Positions 9,597 through 17,909 of a stretch of 64,000 nt of DNA are shown here, piece after piece; within the stretch, counting starts at the first letter, position 1, and each line of letters begins with the position of its first letter. Below the pieces are notes generated by a model that was not told the DNA's origin, made no database searches, and worked only from the letters and a program-made list of their open reading frames with translations. Source of the DNA: Bacteroides eggerthii (GTDB taxonomy: Bacteria > Bacteroidota > Bacteroidia > Bacteroidales > Bacteroidaceae); assembly GCF_025146565.1 (NCBI RefSeq), contig NZ_CP102258.1:3318001-3382000 (forward strand). The letters run 5' to 3'. Made by a program: the position numbers and the translations under genes.

Positions 9597-11035
9597 TTTT
9601 CTTTCGTCTTAATAAGGTTCAACCAATAGTTGTCGGGAGATACAGCCAGAAGTTGATCAAGGTATTTCTTACCGTCCTCCGTTAGATGGCCTCCGTTGAA
9701 CGAAATTATTTCTGCCAGTTGGTCAACTTCTTCTGATACTGTATTTTGCAAATCTATTTTGGTTTTTTCAATCCAGTCGCTCTTATTCTGATTTGCAGCC
9801 AAGTATTCCGTTGGAATAGAATTCATAAGGGCAAGTATCTGTCCGTATTGCTTTCTATCTATCAAAGAAGTTACTTGGTCTTGCATCTTTGCGAAACAAA
9901 CATCTGCTTGTGACAATGCTCCTTCCTTGTAAGATGATGTTCTGAAACTTCCGTCATACAGGTTGGAGGCTTGTATAAAACCTGCAATGGCTTTTCCGTA
10001 ATTTCCATTGGCAAGATAACCGTCTGCTGCTTTCATCCTTTGCTCATAAACGTTGATTTCGTCAGTAGATACCGCATAAGTTCCACCATAATAGCCGACT
10101 CCGCAGAACATGGCTGCAGGCATTGCTATCTTCAACAGCATCTGACGAAAGCGACTACTATCAGAAACAATGTATGATGACAAGATTCTGTCTTTTTCTG
10201 TTTTGCACCAATCATCATACTTAACACCCATTTCACCATACAGACCTTTTATCTCTGATTCCATTTTTTCGATGTCAGACAGTTTATCAGAAGCATAGTG
10301 TCCAGATTTGCTGATGTATGAAGCTGATGGCTTGACAAGTGCAGTATTCAATAGGTTGGTGAAATCTATCTTCTTTGCATCCAGTACTTCTTTGACAGTG
10401 TTTACCTTCCTCTGTCTATGACTGTTCAAAGTCTTTTCCTTCAGATTCTTGCACCAGTTGTTATCGTTGATACCTAATTGATTGCTGATGACATGAATCT
10501 TACCTTCTATCAAATACAGCTGATTCTCTGCTGACGCTGGATAATAAGCAACTGCATCCCAAATAATATCTTTTGGAAGTACAAGAAGGGACTTCAATGC
10601 CTCATCATATTCTTTCTTCAACTCTGCCAACATTCCTGGAAGTTTATCCAATATGTTATCCGACTCGTTTATGTATGGGTCAAAGCTATTGCTTGAAGGT
10701 TCCTTGACGGCTGTCTTTAGTCCTAAGCCGTAGCATATAGAGTCGAACACATAATTGACAACGTCTTTCTTGAACTTTGATTTTTTGCTGTAATCTTGCT
10801 TAATCATTTCTATTTCTGCAAGATAAATTTTTCCAGACTCGTTGAAGGCATTGTAAATGCGTTGCCCATAACCAGTGGTCAGTACATCTTTCAGAACAAC
10901 CTTAGTGGCAGGGTATTCATCGTAGGCTGAATAGTCAGCAAGGATATTAGCCAACTGAACGGTTCGGATGGGTTCTGTACCATTCGTTTGGATAATATCC
11001 TTTATGCCTGTATGTAATTGGTATTTTTTATTCAT
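9593..11035 (-). CDS. unknown single-pass membrane protein of the Hxs/TerY-P operon
   Basis: 480 residues. The first 120 residues form a compact domain with the stretch LANILADYSAYDEYPATK. The middle is helical, with two similar copies of a segment ending DNNWCKNLKEK (around 195) and YDDWCKTEKDR (around 275). One membrane helix lies at about 302-320 (LKIAMPAAMFCGVGYYGGTYAV), and a TPR-like tail follows (YLANGNYGKAIAGFIQASNLY). The cytoplasmic N-terminus and extracytoplasmic tail could couple kinase signalling to the exported repeat proteins encoded directly after it. I do not recognise a named family beyond the partial TPR character. Confidence 0.6.
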   Translation of the reverse strand: MNKKYQLHTGIKDIIQTNGTEPIRTVQLANILADYSAYDEYPATKVVLKDVLTTGYGQRIYNAFNESGKIYLAEIEMIKQDYSKKSKFKKDVVNYVFDSICYGLGLKTAVKEPSSNSFDPYINESDNILDKLPGMLAELKKEYDEALKSLLVLPKDIIWDAVAYYPASAENQLYLIEGKIHVISNQLGINDNNWCKNLKEKTLNSHRQRKVNTVKEVLDAKKIDFTNLLNTALVKPSASYISKSGHYASDKLSDIEKMESEIKGLYGEMGVKYDDWCKTEKDRILSSYIVSDSSRFRQMLLKIAMPAAMFCGVGYYGGTYAVSTDEINVYEQRMKAADGYLANGNYGKAIAGFIQASNLYDGSFRTSSYKEGALSQADVCFAKMQDQVTSLIDRKQYGQILALMNSIPTEYLAANQNKSDWIEKTKIDLQNTVSEEVDQLAEIISFNGGHLTEDGKKYLDQLLAVSPDNYWLNLIKTKEK

Positions 11036-11036
11036 G

Positions 11037-12296
11037 TCATATATCGAATTTATACATCGGATGACTCAAAACTCTCAAACGTTTTCTTATTTGTTCTGCA
11101 GTCAGAGTTTGGCGCTTTTCCTCCTCCTTATACTCATATAATCCTATTTCGTCATCGTAATCTGCATGAGACGATGTTGATGGGAGTTCACTTGTGAATC
11201 GGTTATACTTGGTAACTAGTTCTCGTTTGGAAATAAACAGTCGTTCAATATCTGTCTGAGCATACTGGGCCTCTATCAATTCCTTCTTTGTATAAAATTT
11301 AAGAGGAGAGTATTTCGACATCTTAGCTTTTGCTACCAGAATTTTCTCATTAACAGCAGCTATCTGTTTCTCCACGTTGCTTCTTTGCCATAGTATGAGC
11401 TTAGGTAGAATGAATTCTAATTCCTTTTCGTCATATAGGCAAGCTACAGACATATCGTCCTGGCTTCCAATCTTGCTTAACTGCGGAAGCGTATCTTCTA
11501 TTTCTTTCTGTGCATCATTGTTTGACGTGTTAGCAATGAGCTTCAATATCTGAATATAGAAGTTCGCCTGATTGTATGACTCTCCGAAAGAGTCGTCCAA
11601 TCCATCAGAAGCAAGGAAAACAGCTACAGGATAATCTCCATTGCCTTGATAGCAATAGCGGAATTCAGATAGCGCATCTGTATCACAAATGGATGTTGTC
11701 TTATTCAGAAAACATCGTTCATCCCAAGGGATAGGTTCATTCCAATTACCATCTCCATCAAAAGAGAAACACTTCCCATCTCCGAGGTGGAAAGCAAACC
11801 AGTACATTGGTGTTCTGACATAACACATCAATGTACAACCGTATGTCTTGTCTATGGAGTGAGGATCTTGTGGGTCAGTAATCAACTTAAGTTCTTCATC
11901 GGTAAATGGATTTTCTTTTGCATGTTGTTCTACCATAGTTCTCCATCCGAATATGATTGACTTAAACAGCTGATTCAGTTGATCATCTACTTTACTATTC
12001 TTTCGTAGATTCTCTTCTTTGCGCTCGGTTGTCAACGCCGATACTGCTGTAAATGGTTTTCCCTCAAATATGCTGGAATCTATATTTTCAACAAATCCCA
12101 TTACTTTCTTGAAAGTACATTCAACTATTGTCTTTGAACCGACATCACTTCTGAAATACCTGCTACCACCATGTCCATCACTCAAGACAGCCACTGCAAT
12201 ACCATTATCAGTACTACACATTGCATAGTCCTGACATACTTTACCTGTTGCTTTATGGCTTTCTCCTTGACAAAAATGAACTAATTTCTCCATCAA
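11037..12296 (-). CDS. PP2C-family Ser/Thr protein phosphatase
   Basis: 419 residues. The phosphatase domain spans roughly 5-280: VCQDYAM near residue 21, the metal-binding VLSDGHGGSRYF near 38-49, FHLGDGKCF, FLASDGLDDSF with the second aspartate pair, and SQDDMSVACLYD as the final metal-site strand. All catalytic aspartates seem present, so it should be active with Mn/Mg. A helical tail rich in charge covers the last 120 residues. It lies 12 bp from the VWA gene and 1 bp from the next. PP2C plus VWA plus kinase is the TerY-P triad known from tellurite-resistance-type and phage-defence-type loci; here it should reverse phosphorylation by the kinase encoded upstream. Confidence 0.9.
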   Translation of the reverse strand: MMEKLVHFCQGESHKATGKVCQDYAMCSTDNGIAVAVLSDGHGGSRYFRSDVGSKTIVECTFKKVMGFVENIDSSIFEGKPFTAVSALTTERKEENLRKNSKVDDQLNQLFKSIIFGWRTMVEQHAKENPFTDEELKLITDPQDPHSIDKTYGCTLMCYVRTPMYWFAFHLGDGKCFSFDGDGNWNEPIPWDERCFLNKTTSICDTDALSEFRYCYQGNGDYPVAVFLASDGLDDSFGESYNQANFYIQILKLIANTSNNDAQKEIEDTLPQLSKIGSQDDMSVACLYDEKELEFILPKLILWQRSNVEKQIAAVNEKILVAKAKMSKYSPLKFYTKKELIEAQYAQTDIERLFISKRELVTKYNRFTSELPSTSSHADYDDEIGLYEYKEEEKRQTLTAEQIRKRLRVLSHPMYKFDI

Positions 12297-12308
12297 AGAA
12301 ACCTTAGT

Positions 12309-13052
12309 TTAATCCCAATCGTCGTAATTATCAGTAGAATTCACAGGAGCAGCCTCTGACTGAGCTCCGTTAATATCCTTGGTTGCTTCGGTTACATCCT
12401 TGATAACCTGTTCCTGCTTTGTGGTATCGCCAGCAGTACTACTCTTGCTACCAATCTGAGAAGAGGTAACGGCTACAACTCGAATGATTTGCTTTAAAGC
12501 ATCAATATTGTGAACTGTAAATACTGCCTCATTCGTTCCAGTGAACTGAGTGAGAACATCCTTGTCTGCATCATCACCAATGGCGATAGCTATCTTGATC
12601 GCATTCTTGAACCAATTGTTTGCCTTCAGTTTTGACAAACCTCCATAGAAATCGTCTGTAGGCCCACCATCAGAAAGGAGAATAATTGCAGGAGCAAAAC
12701 TTCCGCTTGGAGTCTGCATAAACCCATTACGAGAGAGTTTTGTGTTGAGTTCCTGACAAGCAGCACCAAGTGAAGTTAGACCACTTGCAGTTACATCCTG
12801 CCATACAAACTCTGATGCAAGCTTTGGTTCGTCATAAAGCCAGTTACAACCACTTGAAAACTCAAGAGCTGCTACCTTGATTTCGGCATCTGGATTGGAT
12901 GCAGAAATCTCATCAAGCATAGGAAGTACATTCTCAACAGCATCATTAACGGCACCAATCTTGTTACCAGCCATACTACCTGATGTGTCGATTACAAAGA
13001 AAAGTGTCATTGTTCTGCGTGGGACACTTACCACGTCATCTAAAAGTCCCAT
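12309..13052 (-). CDS. TerY-like VWA domain protein
   Basis: 247 residues. The metal-ion-dependent adhesion site is intact: FFVIDTSGSM with Asp22, Ser24 and Ser26, TSLGAACQ for the Thr, and LLSDGGPTDD for the distal Asp. The domain occupies nearly the whole protein (about 15-205), and the Gln/Thr/Asp-rich tail ends in DNYDDWD. There is no signal peptide, so it acts in the cytoplasm, consistent with TerY. It sits between the kinase (11 bp) and the phosphatase (12 bp). In TerY-P sets the VWA protein is thought to scaffold the kinase and phosphatase on a client. Confidence 0.88.
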   Translation of the reverse strand: MGLLDDVVSVPRRTMTLFFVIDTSGSMAGNKIGAVNDAVENVLPMLDEISASNPDAEIKVAALEFSSGCNWLYDEPKLASEFVWQDVTASGLTSLGAACQELNTKLSRNGFMQTPSGSFAPAIILLSDGGPTDDFYGGLSKLKANNWFKNAIKIAIAIGDDADKDVLTQFTGTNEAVFTVHNIDALKQIIRVVAVTSSQIGSKSSTAGDTTKQEQVIKDVTEATKDINGAQSEAAPVNSTDNYDDWD

Positions 13053-13063
13053 TATTGTAAAAA

Positions 13064-14341
13064 TTAAATATTTGTTATTTCTCCTCGATAAGGTATCTCA
13101 CGGATTTTGAACATTATTTTTAATCCTTCTTTTACAGGCATAATACCTTGCGATTCTACGGTCTTTACCTTGCCACTTGGCGTTTCGACCGTCCATTTGT
13201 CTGATGAGATATTCCTAATTATCAATACGCCATTGGCATCTTTTGAAACAATTGCATCTGGCGTATTATCGTTATCAATAAAGATTTCGGTCTTATCTGT
13301 GAGAGGCAATGATCTGTTATTGATAAACAGACGCTTGGAGATGTCAATGTTGCATCCTCGGTTGATACACTTGCCAACGGCTCCATTGGTTTCAACAAAG
13401 GTTTCTTCTTTGCAGATCGGACAGATGACTAATTGATCACGAACCCGTGAAATGATCTTCTCCCAATTCTGTTCAATCATTCGTTTCTCAGGATTATGTA
13501 GATAATCCTGACTGAACTCACGTTCGAAAGTTTCACGAAGGATCGATGGGAATACAAACCAACGTTTGATGACATTCTGATGGATTCCTCTCACAGGGCG
13601 ATTAGTATTATTTGTCGGATCATAAATAAAGATGGCTTCACTTCCATAGAACTTACGCTCATAGCTTTCCGTCATACAAGGACATGCAATGACTCGTTCT
13701 CCTTCAAATGGGTGGTTAGCGTAGAAGAGCATAAACAGAATGACAGAAAGCGAGAATCTGTCGCTTCTCTTGTCTGGAATTCCACCAGCAACAATCTCAG
13801 GGGCCATATAACGAGCCTTACCCATAATGCCAGATTTCTCGCCCTGAGGCATTACGTTGTCATTATCACAGATTAGCACATCGCCATTGGTTGGGTCTAT
13901 GAAGAAGTTGCCATCGTTTAGGTCTTGATAACTGTAGCCACAACGATGAAGCATCATGAATCCGTCACAAATCTTCATAGCTGCAGCCAACATTGCTTTA
14001 AAAGACTTGAAACAAACCTTGGCGAGCAAGTAATTGCCGAACTCATAGTAATTCTTTGGTCTCAGTTGCATAACATAACCAAAGCTACCAAGTTGACGGT
14101 TTGTCAAATGCTCTGGCCACAGGAATGCATCAGAAGGAGCACCATTCATGATGTTCTTTTCGAGATTTCTGTAAAACTTCTCGTCTGGTGCAGTCAGATA
14201 CCATTTCAGAACCTTTTGTTCGCCATTCAAATCTACGAGATAGACAATACCTTGTCCACCTCTACCTAATTCCTTGATGATGGTTACACAACCTCCATTC
14301 GTGAGAGAGATTCTTCTTCCTTTTGCCAAATCTGCCATCAT
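13064..14341 (-). CDS. Ser/Thr protein kinase with C-terminal zinc ribbon
   Basis: 425 residues. The kinase domain has a Gly-rich loop ELGRGGQGIVY at 24-34, Lys46 in VLKWY, catalytic QDLNDGN with Asp140 and Asn145 in place of the usual HRD motif, CDNDN at 158-162 in place of DFG, and RYMAPEI as activation-segment end. The motifs are divergent but the key residues remain, so it is probably active. After the kinase comes a four-Cys ribbon (CPICKEE ... CINRGC) and a beta-rich tail of about 80 residues. It is the second gene of the operon and the presumed writer in a kinase/VWA/PP2C set. Possible clients are the membrane protein or HxsA proteins. Confidence 0.9.
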   Translation of the reverse strand: MMADLAKGRRISLTNGGCVTIIKELGRGGQGIVYLVDLNGEQKVLKWYLTAPDEKFYRNLEKNIMNGAPSDAFLWPEHLTNRQLGSFGYVMQLRPKNYYEFGNYLLAKVCFKSFKAMLAAAMKICDGFMMLHRCGYSYQDLNDGNFFIDPTNGDVLICDNDNVMPQGEKSGIMGKARYMAPEIVAGGIPDKRSDRFSLSVILFMLFYANHPFEGERVIACPCMTESYERKFYGSEAIFIYDPTNNTNRPVRGIHQNVIKRWFVFPSILRETFEREFSQDYLHNPEKRMIEQNWEKIISRVRDQLVICPICKEETFVETNGAVGKCINRGCNIDISKRLFINNRSLPLTDKTEIFIDNDNTPDAIVSKDANGVLIIRNISSDKWTVETPSGKVKTVESQGIMPVKEGLKIMFKIREIPYRGEITNI

Positions 14342-14350
14342 ATTTCAATT

Positions 14351-14713
14351 TTAATAATCTCCACCTTTTAGGTCAACCTGTTCTATTGATACCACATTTC
14401 CACTCGTTCCACAATTGGGGCATGTAACATGTTCCTGTCCATGGTAGCAGAAGAACTTGTTACATGATGAGCAAACGATGTGTCGTTTTTCACCACAATA
14501 AGGGCATCCTGGATATTCTGTATCCAAAATTATATTGCCTTTGACATTAGTTTTGCCATAGCCTTCTCGTTGTGCTTTCTCTTTGTCAATCTTGAAAGCC
14601 CACACGAACTTGTATTGACCGGAACAAATCTTATCGACTGTTATACCGAAAGGTTGTTTTGTTCGTTCACAGGCTGCCATTACTGCAAAAGCTTCATTGC
14701 TTAATGTTGTCAT
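14351..14713 (-). CDS. TerY-C-like zinc-ribbon protein, first gene of the operon
   Basis: 120 residues. The N-terminal half starts TLSNEAFAVMAACE and contains FGITVDKICSGQYKFVWAFKI; the C-terminal half has two zinc knuckles, CPYCGEKRHIVCSSC and CHGQEHVTCPNCG-type spacing. A free-standing metal-binding domain of this sort accompanies TerY-type VWA proteins. It is 9 bp upstream of the kinase gene and is the first gene of the minus-strand operon; the 139 bp between its start and the divergent DUF4236 gene must hold the operon promoter, although no good TAnnTTTG box was found on the minus strand there. Confidence 0.7.
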   Translation of the reverse strand: MTTLSNEAFAVMAACERTKQPFGITVDKICSGQYKFVWAFKIDKEKAQREGYGKTNVKGNIILDTEYPGCPYCGEKRHIVCSSCNKFFCYHGQEHVTCPNCGTSGNVVSIEQVDLKGGDY

Positions 14714-14800
14714 AATCTGCTATGAGTTATACTTTTTGAGGTAAAAGTAATTACTTTTCCTCAAAGCAACAAGATTTATACGTATTTCCCATTAAAATTT

Positions 14801-14830
14801 TTTGCTTTTAGAGTATAAATTTTAATTTTG
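14801..14830 (+). promoter_or_regulatory. Bacteroidota-type promoter for the DUF4236 gene
   Basis: TTTG at 14801-14804 and TAATTTTG at 14823-14830 are 18 bp apart, matching the Bacteroides -33/-7 consensus. The ATG at 14853 lies 22 bp downstream. Confidence 0.7.
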
Positions 14831-14852
14831 CAAGCAAAATTCGCGAAAAAGA

Positions 14853-15569
14853 ATGGGTTTATATTGGCGTAGAAGCACTAAAATTCTTCCAGGTGTACGA
14901 ATTAACTGGAGCAAAAATGGACCAAGCATATCAATGGGACCTAAAGGAGCAAAGGTGAACATTGGCAAGCGTGGAATTTATGTATCTGGAGGTATTCCAG
15001 GTACGGGGCTTTATTACCGTCAAAAAGTGGGTGGAGGATCAAAATCAAATAGTTCTTCAACTACTGGAACAAATCCTCCAACCAATGCCACTACTCAGAC
15101 AACATTTGGATTCTCAAAACAGGGTTGCCTTGTGTTCATTGTTGCGTCTGTAATTCTTTCGTTGCTACTTTCAAGCAACTTCATAACAGCTGCATTGGTT
15201 GCAGTAATTGCTGGATTATATTGGTTCTTCTTCATGTCACGAAAGAAGGCTTCTACTCCACAACCAAACACGAATGCGACACGACCCACGCAGCCTGTTC
15301 CAATTTCACCCCCATCTACACCAACTCCTTTTCAATCGGCTCCTTCGTCTAACGATATTGATGTAAAGGTTGCTGTAGCCGAAGTTGAGCATCTTATTAC
15401 TGAGATTGACAATACGACAGACAAGGTGAAACTACCATCAATCTACCGTAAGCTCATGTCAATCATCTATAAGTTGGAGAAAATAAATGGCGTTGAAATT
15501 AAAGGACTTCCGATTGAGATAGCAAAGAAACGTATATTAGAAAACTATCGCAGACGCTTGAACTCTTAA
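14853..15569 (+). CDS. DUF4236 domain membrane protein
   Basis: 238 residues. The first 58 residues are a textbook DUF4236 domain: LYWRRSTKILPGVRINWSK, then GPKGAKVNIGKRGIYVSGG and IPGTGLYYR. A Ser/Thr linker leads to two hydrophobic segments (about 91-108 and 111-127), a Pro-rich spacer and a helical C-terminal domain of 70 residues. The function of DUF4236 is not known; it is often encoded near stress and defence genes. It is transcribed away from the kinase-led operon, starts a three-gene plus-strand group and has its own promoter. Confidence 0.85.
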   Translation: MGLYWRRSTKILPGVRINWSKNGPSISMGPKGAKVNIGKRGIYVSGGIPGTGLYYRQKVGGGSKSNSSSTTGTNPPTNATTQTTFGFSKQGCLVFIVASVILSLLLSSNFITAALVAVIAGLYWFFFMSRKKASTPQPNTNATRPTQPVPISPPSTPTPFQSAPSSNDIDVKVAVAEVEHLITEIDNTTDKVKLPSIYRKLMSIIYKLEKINGVEIKGLPIEIAKKRILENYRRRLNS

Positions 15570-15580
15570 AGAGTAAATTT

Positions 15581-16642
15581 ATGCAATATGTTATAGCCAT
15601 AGTTATAATAGCCATCATATTATATTGGACTTGGGAAATTCTTCTCATGTTGTTTCTATTGTACGGAATAGAAATAATTGCCAAATCTATATATAAAAGT
15701 TCGAGCACACATGCTGTACTTTACATGTATTTGTGGATAGTATATGGAGGATTTGCCTTCCTTCTTCTATGTTTACCAATTACACATGTGCGCTGGTTCA
15801 AAGGCGAAAGGACTTGGTTGGAAAAGTTGTATAATACAGAGTATCTGTCTAAGATAGAGGAAGATTGTAATAAATACATAGCATTTATTTTAGAAAACCA
15901 ATTAAACGAATGTAAAATCCATCCATCTTCTACTATATATAATCTGTATAATAGAATTGCGAGTCAGGATGCCGAGAATTTGTATCTTGATTTTCGTGTC
16001 GGAATGCTTGCTAAAACATTCTATGATATGAACAAGAACGAATATGACAATGATTACTACCGGTATTCATATATGTATCCAGAGGTTTATGATAATAAAT
16101 TCAAGAAGTACGAATTGCTTGATGGAGTGAATTTTATATTAGATGGTATTTTCGTAAGAAAAAGGTTACAAGGTATTGTGTTACGTGATTCGGAGAGTAG
16201 TTCTGAAGACGGATGCTTTAAGGCGGAAAAGTTATCTAAGACAATTAGAAAGAAATTTGGAGATCCTATAGAGACCTCAAAAGATTCTGCTAATTATATA
16301 GCAAAGTGGTTGTTTGATGATAAGCATATTATAGTGGCCTCGATATGTGAATTTAAAGGGAATGGTGGTGATGATACATATTATTCGTATTACAACGAGT
16401 CTCAACGCTTCACAGGCATCATAATATATAATCCACATTCTGTCATACCTTTAATCGAAGAAGAAAGATTAGCACGTAGAGAAGCTGCAAGAGTCGCAAA
16501 AGAACAGAAAAAGAAGAAGCAAGAACAAGCACGGAAAGCATTACTAAAACAACAAGAAGAACAAAAAGCTATTCGTCAGAAAGAAATTACAGATAGTATT
16601 TTGCAGCAAAAAAGAAAAAACGACATTCAAAATGGTTTCTAA
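15581..16642 (+). CDS. unknown membrane protein with charged coiled-coil tail
   Basis: 353 residues. Two or three membrane segments lie at the N-terminus (about 3-33 and 46-66); after VRWFKGERTW the protein is soluble. The central part (80-290) has no motif I recognise. The C-terminal 60 residues are a highly charged helix full of Lys, Gln and Glu (VAKEQKKKKQEQARK), likely a coiled coil. It begins 11 bp after the DUF4236 gene and overlaps the next gene by 11 bp, so the three are one transcription unit. Confidence 0.65.
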   Translation: MQYVIAIVIIAIILYWTWEILLMLFLLYGIEIIAKSIYKSSSTHAVLYMYLWIVYGGFAFLLLCLPITHVRWFKGERTWLEKLYNTEYLSKIEEDCNKYIAFILENQLNECKIHPSSTIYNLYNRIASQDAENLYLDFRVGMLAKTFYDMNKNEYDNDYYRYSYMYPEVYDNKFKKYELLDGVNFILDGIFVRKRLQGIVLRDSESSSEDGCFKAEKLSKTIRKKFGDPIETSKDSANYIAKWLFDDKHIIVASICEFKGNGGDDTYYSYYNESQRFTGIIIYNPHSVIPLIEEERLARREAARVAKEQKKKKQEQARKALLKQQEEQKAIRQKEITDSILQQKRKNDIQNGF

Positions 16643-16868
16643 TAATTTTATAATGCATATAGTATCAGCGACTACAGCAATTATATCGTTGATATTACTT
16701 ATGGCATCTGTATATTATGGTTTGTATGAACAATGGATTTATGTGGCGATTTGCATTGTTGCCATCTTATTGGATTTCTACATCCATATGGTGTTAGTAA
16801 ATAAAATCAACAATAGATGCGATAGTAAACAGGCTAAGTCAAAGAAAACTACCAATCTGAAAGATTAG
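16632..16868 (+). CDS. small two-helix membrane protein
   Basis: 78 residues with two membrane helices (about 8-28 and 34-54) and a basic tail rich in Lys. No family recognised. It overlaps the preceding gene by 11 bp and the end of the convergent nuclease gene by 20 bp. The tight coupling upstream supports it as real. Confidence 0.6.
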   Translation: MVSNNFIMHIVSATTAIISLILLMASVYYGLYEQWIYVAICIVAILLDFYIHMVLVNKINNRCDSKQAKSKKTTNLKD

Positions 16869-17697
16869 CGTTGGACTCAACCTTTTCTTCTATATCGTCT
16901 GGTAAATTATAAAAGAAGTCAAAACCAGTGATACGTTCAACTTGGTCAACGCTATTAACATAACTTGACTGTGGATTGTTGCATGGATGATTTTTGTAGA
17001 TAAAGCCAATAGCCTTTGGCGTGCCATTCATGCACAGAACCACCTTGAAGAATCCTTCAGGAACAGTCACTTTGTTAGGACCAATCGTTTCGTGCTTACC
17101 CTTATACAAAATGGGGCCTGCAACAATGTAGATGTCACCATACTTGTTAGCCCAATTACGGCAAGCGATCTCCAACTCATTCCAATCACCACAGTTAAGA
17201 TTATGATCCTGTGGACATATATTTGTAAGGAAAAACGACTCCCTCATTGGCTCAAATCCCCATTTGTTGTCACCTGCGGGACACATGTGACCACGGTCAT
17301 AACCAGAGCCTTTGTAATCAACAAGTTCTGCTCGTGGCGCAGGCACCTCATCATCTACAATAAAGTTTGACAATCTCCTCTGATCACCATTTGTGTGGTC
17401 TGAAATTAAATGCCAAGCCACCCACTTCGGAATTTTATTCACCTTGTCATATGAGGTAGTATAAGCAGTCCTCTTTAGGATAAAATCGTTGTCAGAATAG
17501 GCCGGAACCTCCAAACCTTGATAATTTTGTTGGCTGATGCTTACGGATTCTGTTGCATTTTGCGTTAAGATTGTTTGTTTTGCCTCTGGTGATTCCTGTG
17601 CATTTGCAAACATCCCAATTATTATCTGGTCTATCTTTCCTGGTTGACAGCCAAACAAGGAAAAAGACATTATAGTAGTTAGGAGTAATCGTATCAT
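16849..17697 (-). CDS. secreted DNA/RNA non-specific endonuclease (NUC1 family)
   Basis: 282 residues. The N-terminus is a lipoprotein-type signal (LLTTIMSFSLFGC, Cys near residue 17). The beta-beta-alpha-metal nuclease core has the catalytic block GYDRGHMCPAGDNKWG and the downstream ESFFLTNICPQDHNLN, supplying the DRGH histidine and the metal-binding asparagine. It cleaves DNA and RNA without sequence preference outside the cytoplasm, for nutrient scavenging or to attack incoming DNA. It has its own promoter and is convergent with the DUF4236 group. No immunity gene is apparent, as expected for an exported enzyme. Confidence 0.9.
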   Translation of the reverse strand: MIRLLLTTIMSFSLFGCQPGKIDQIIIGMFANAQESPEAKQTILTQNATESVSISQQNYQGLEVPAYSDNDFILKRTAYTTSYDKVNKIPKWVAWHLISDHTNGDQRRLSNFIVDDEVPAPRAELVDYKGSGYDRGHMCPAGDNKWGFEPMRESFFLTNICPQDHNLNCGDWNELEIACRNWANKYGDIYIVAGPILYKGKHETIGPNKVTVPEGFFKVVLCMNGTPKAIGFIYKNHPCNNPQSSYVNSVDQVERITGFDFFYNLPDDIEEKVESNANLSDW

Positions 17698-17725
17698 AAA
17701 TACATGCTTATTTTTCGCCTAAGCG

Positions 17726-17758
17726 CAAAGTTATAAAAATTCACGCAAAATAGGCAAA
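17726..17758 (-). promoter_or_regulatory. promoter for the endonuclease gene
   Basis: On the minus strand, TTTG (17755-17758) and TAACTTTG (17726-17733) are 21 bp apart, close to the Bacteroides consensus, and the ATG at 17697 is 29 bp downstream. Confidence 0.65.
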
Positions 17759-17909
17759 ACTATTCATTTTTCTTTTCCAAAATAATACATGTTTCCCAAA
17801 GATAGAAAAATCAAAACTTACCAAACCGTAGAAGATAATGATTGCCTTATGGGTCAGAACCGAATGCATCACACAAAAAGACTAATAATAATCATAGAGT
17901 GAAGATGCT

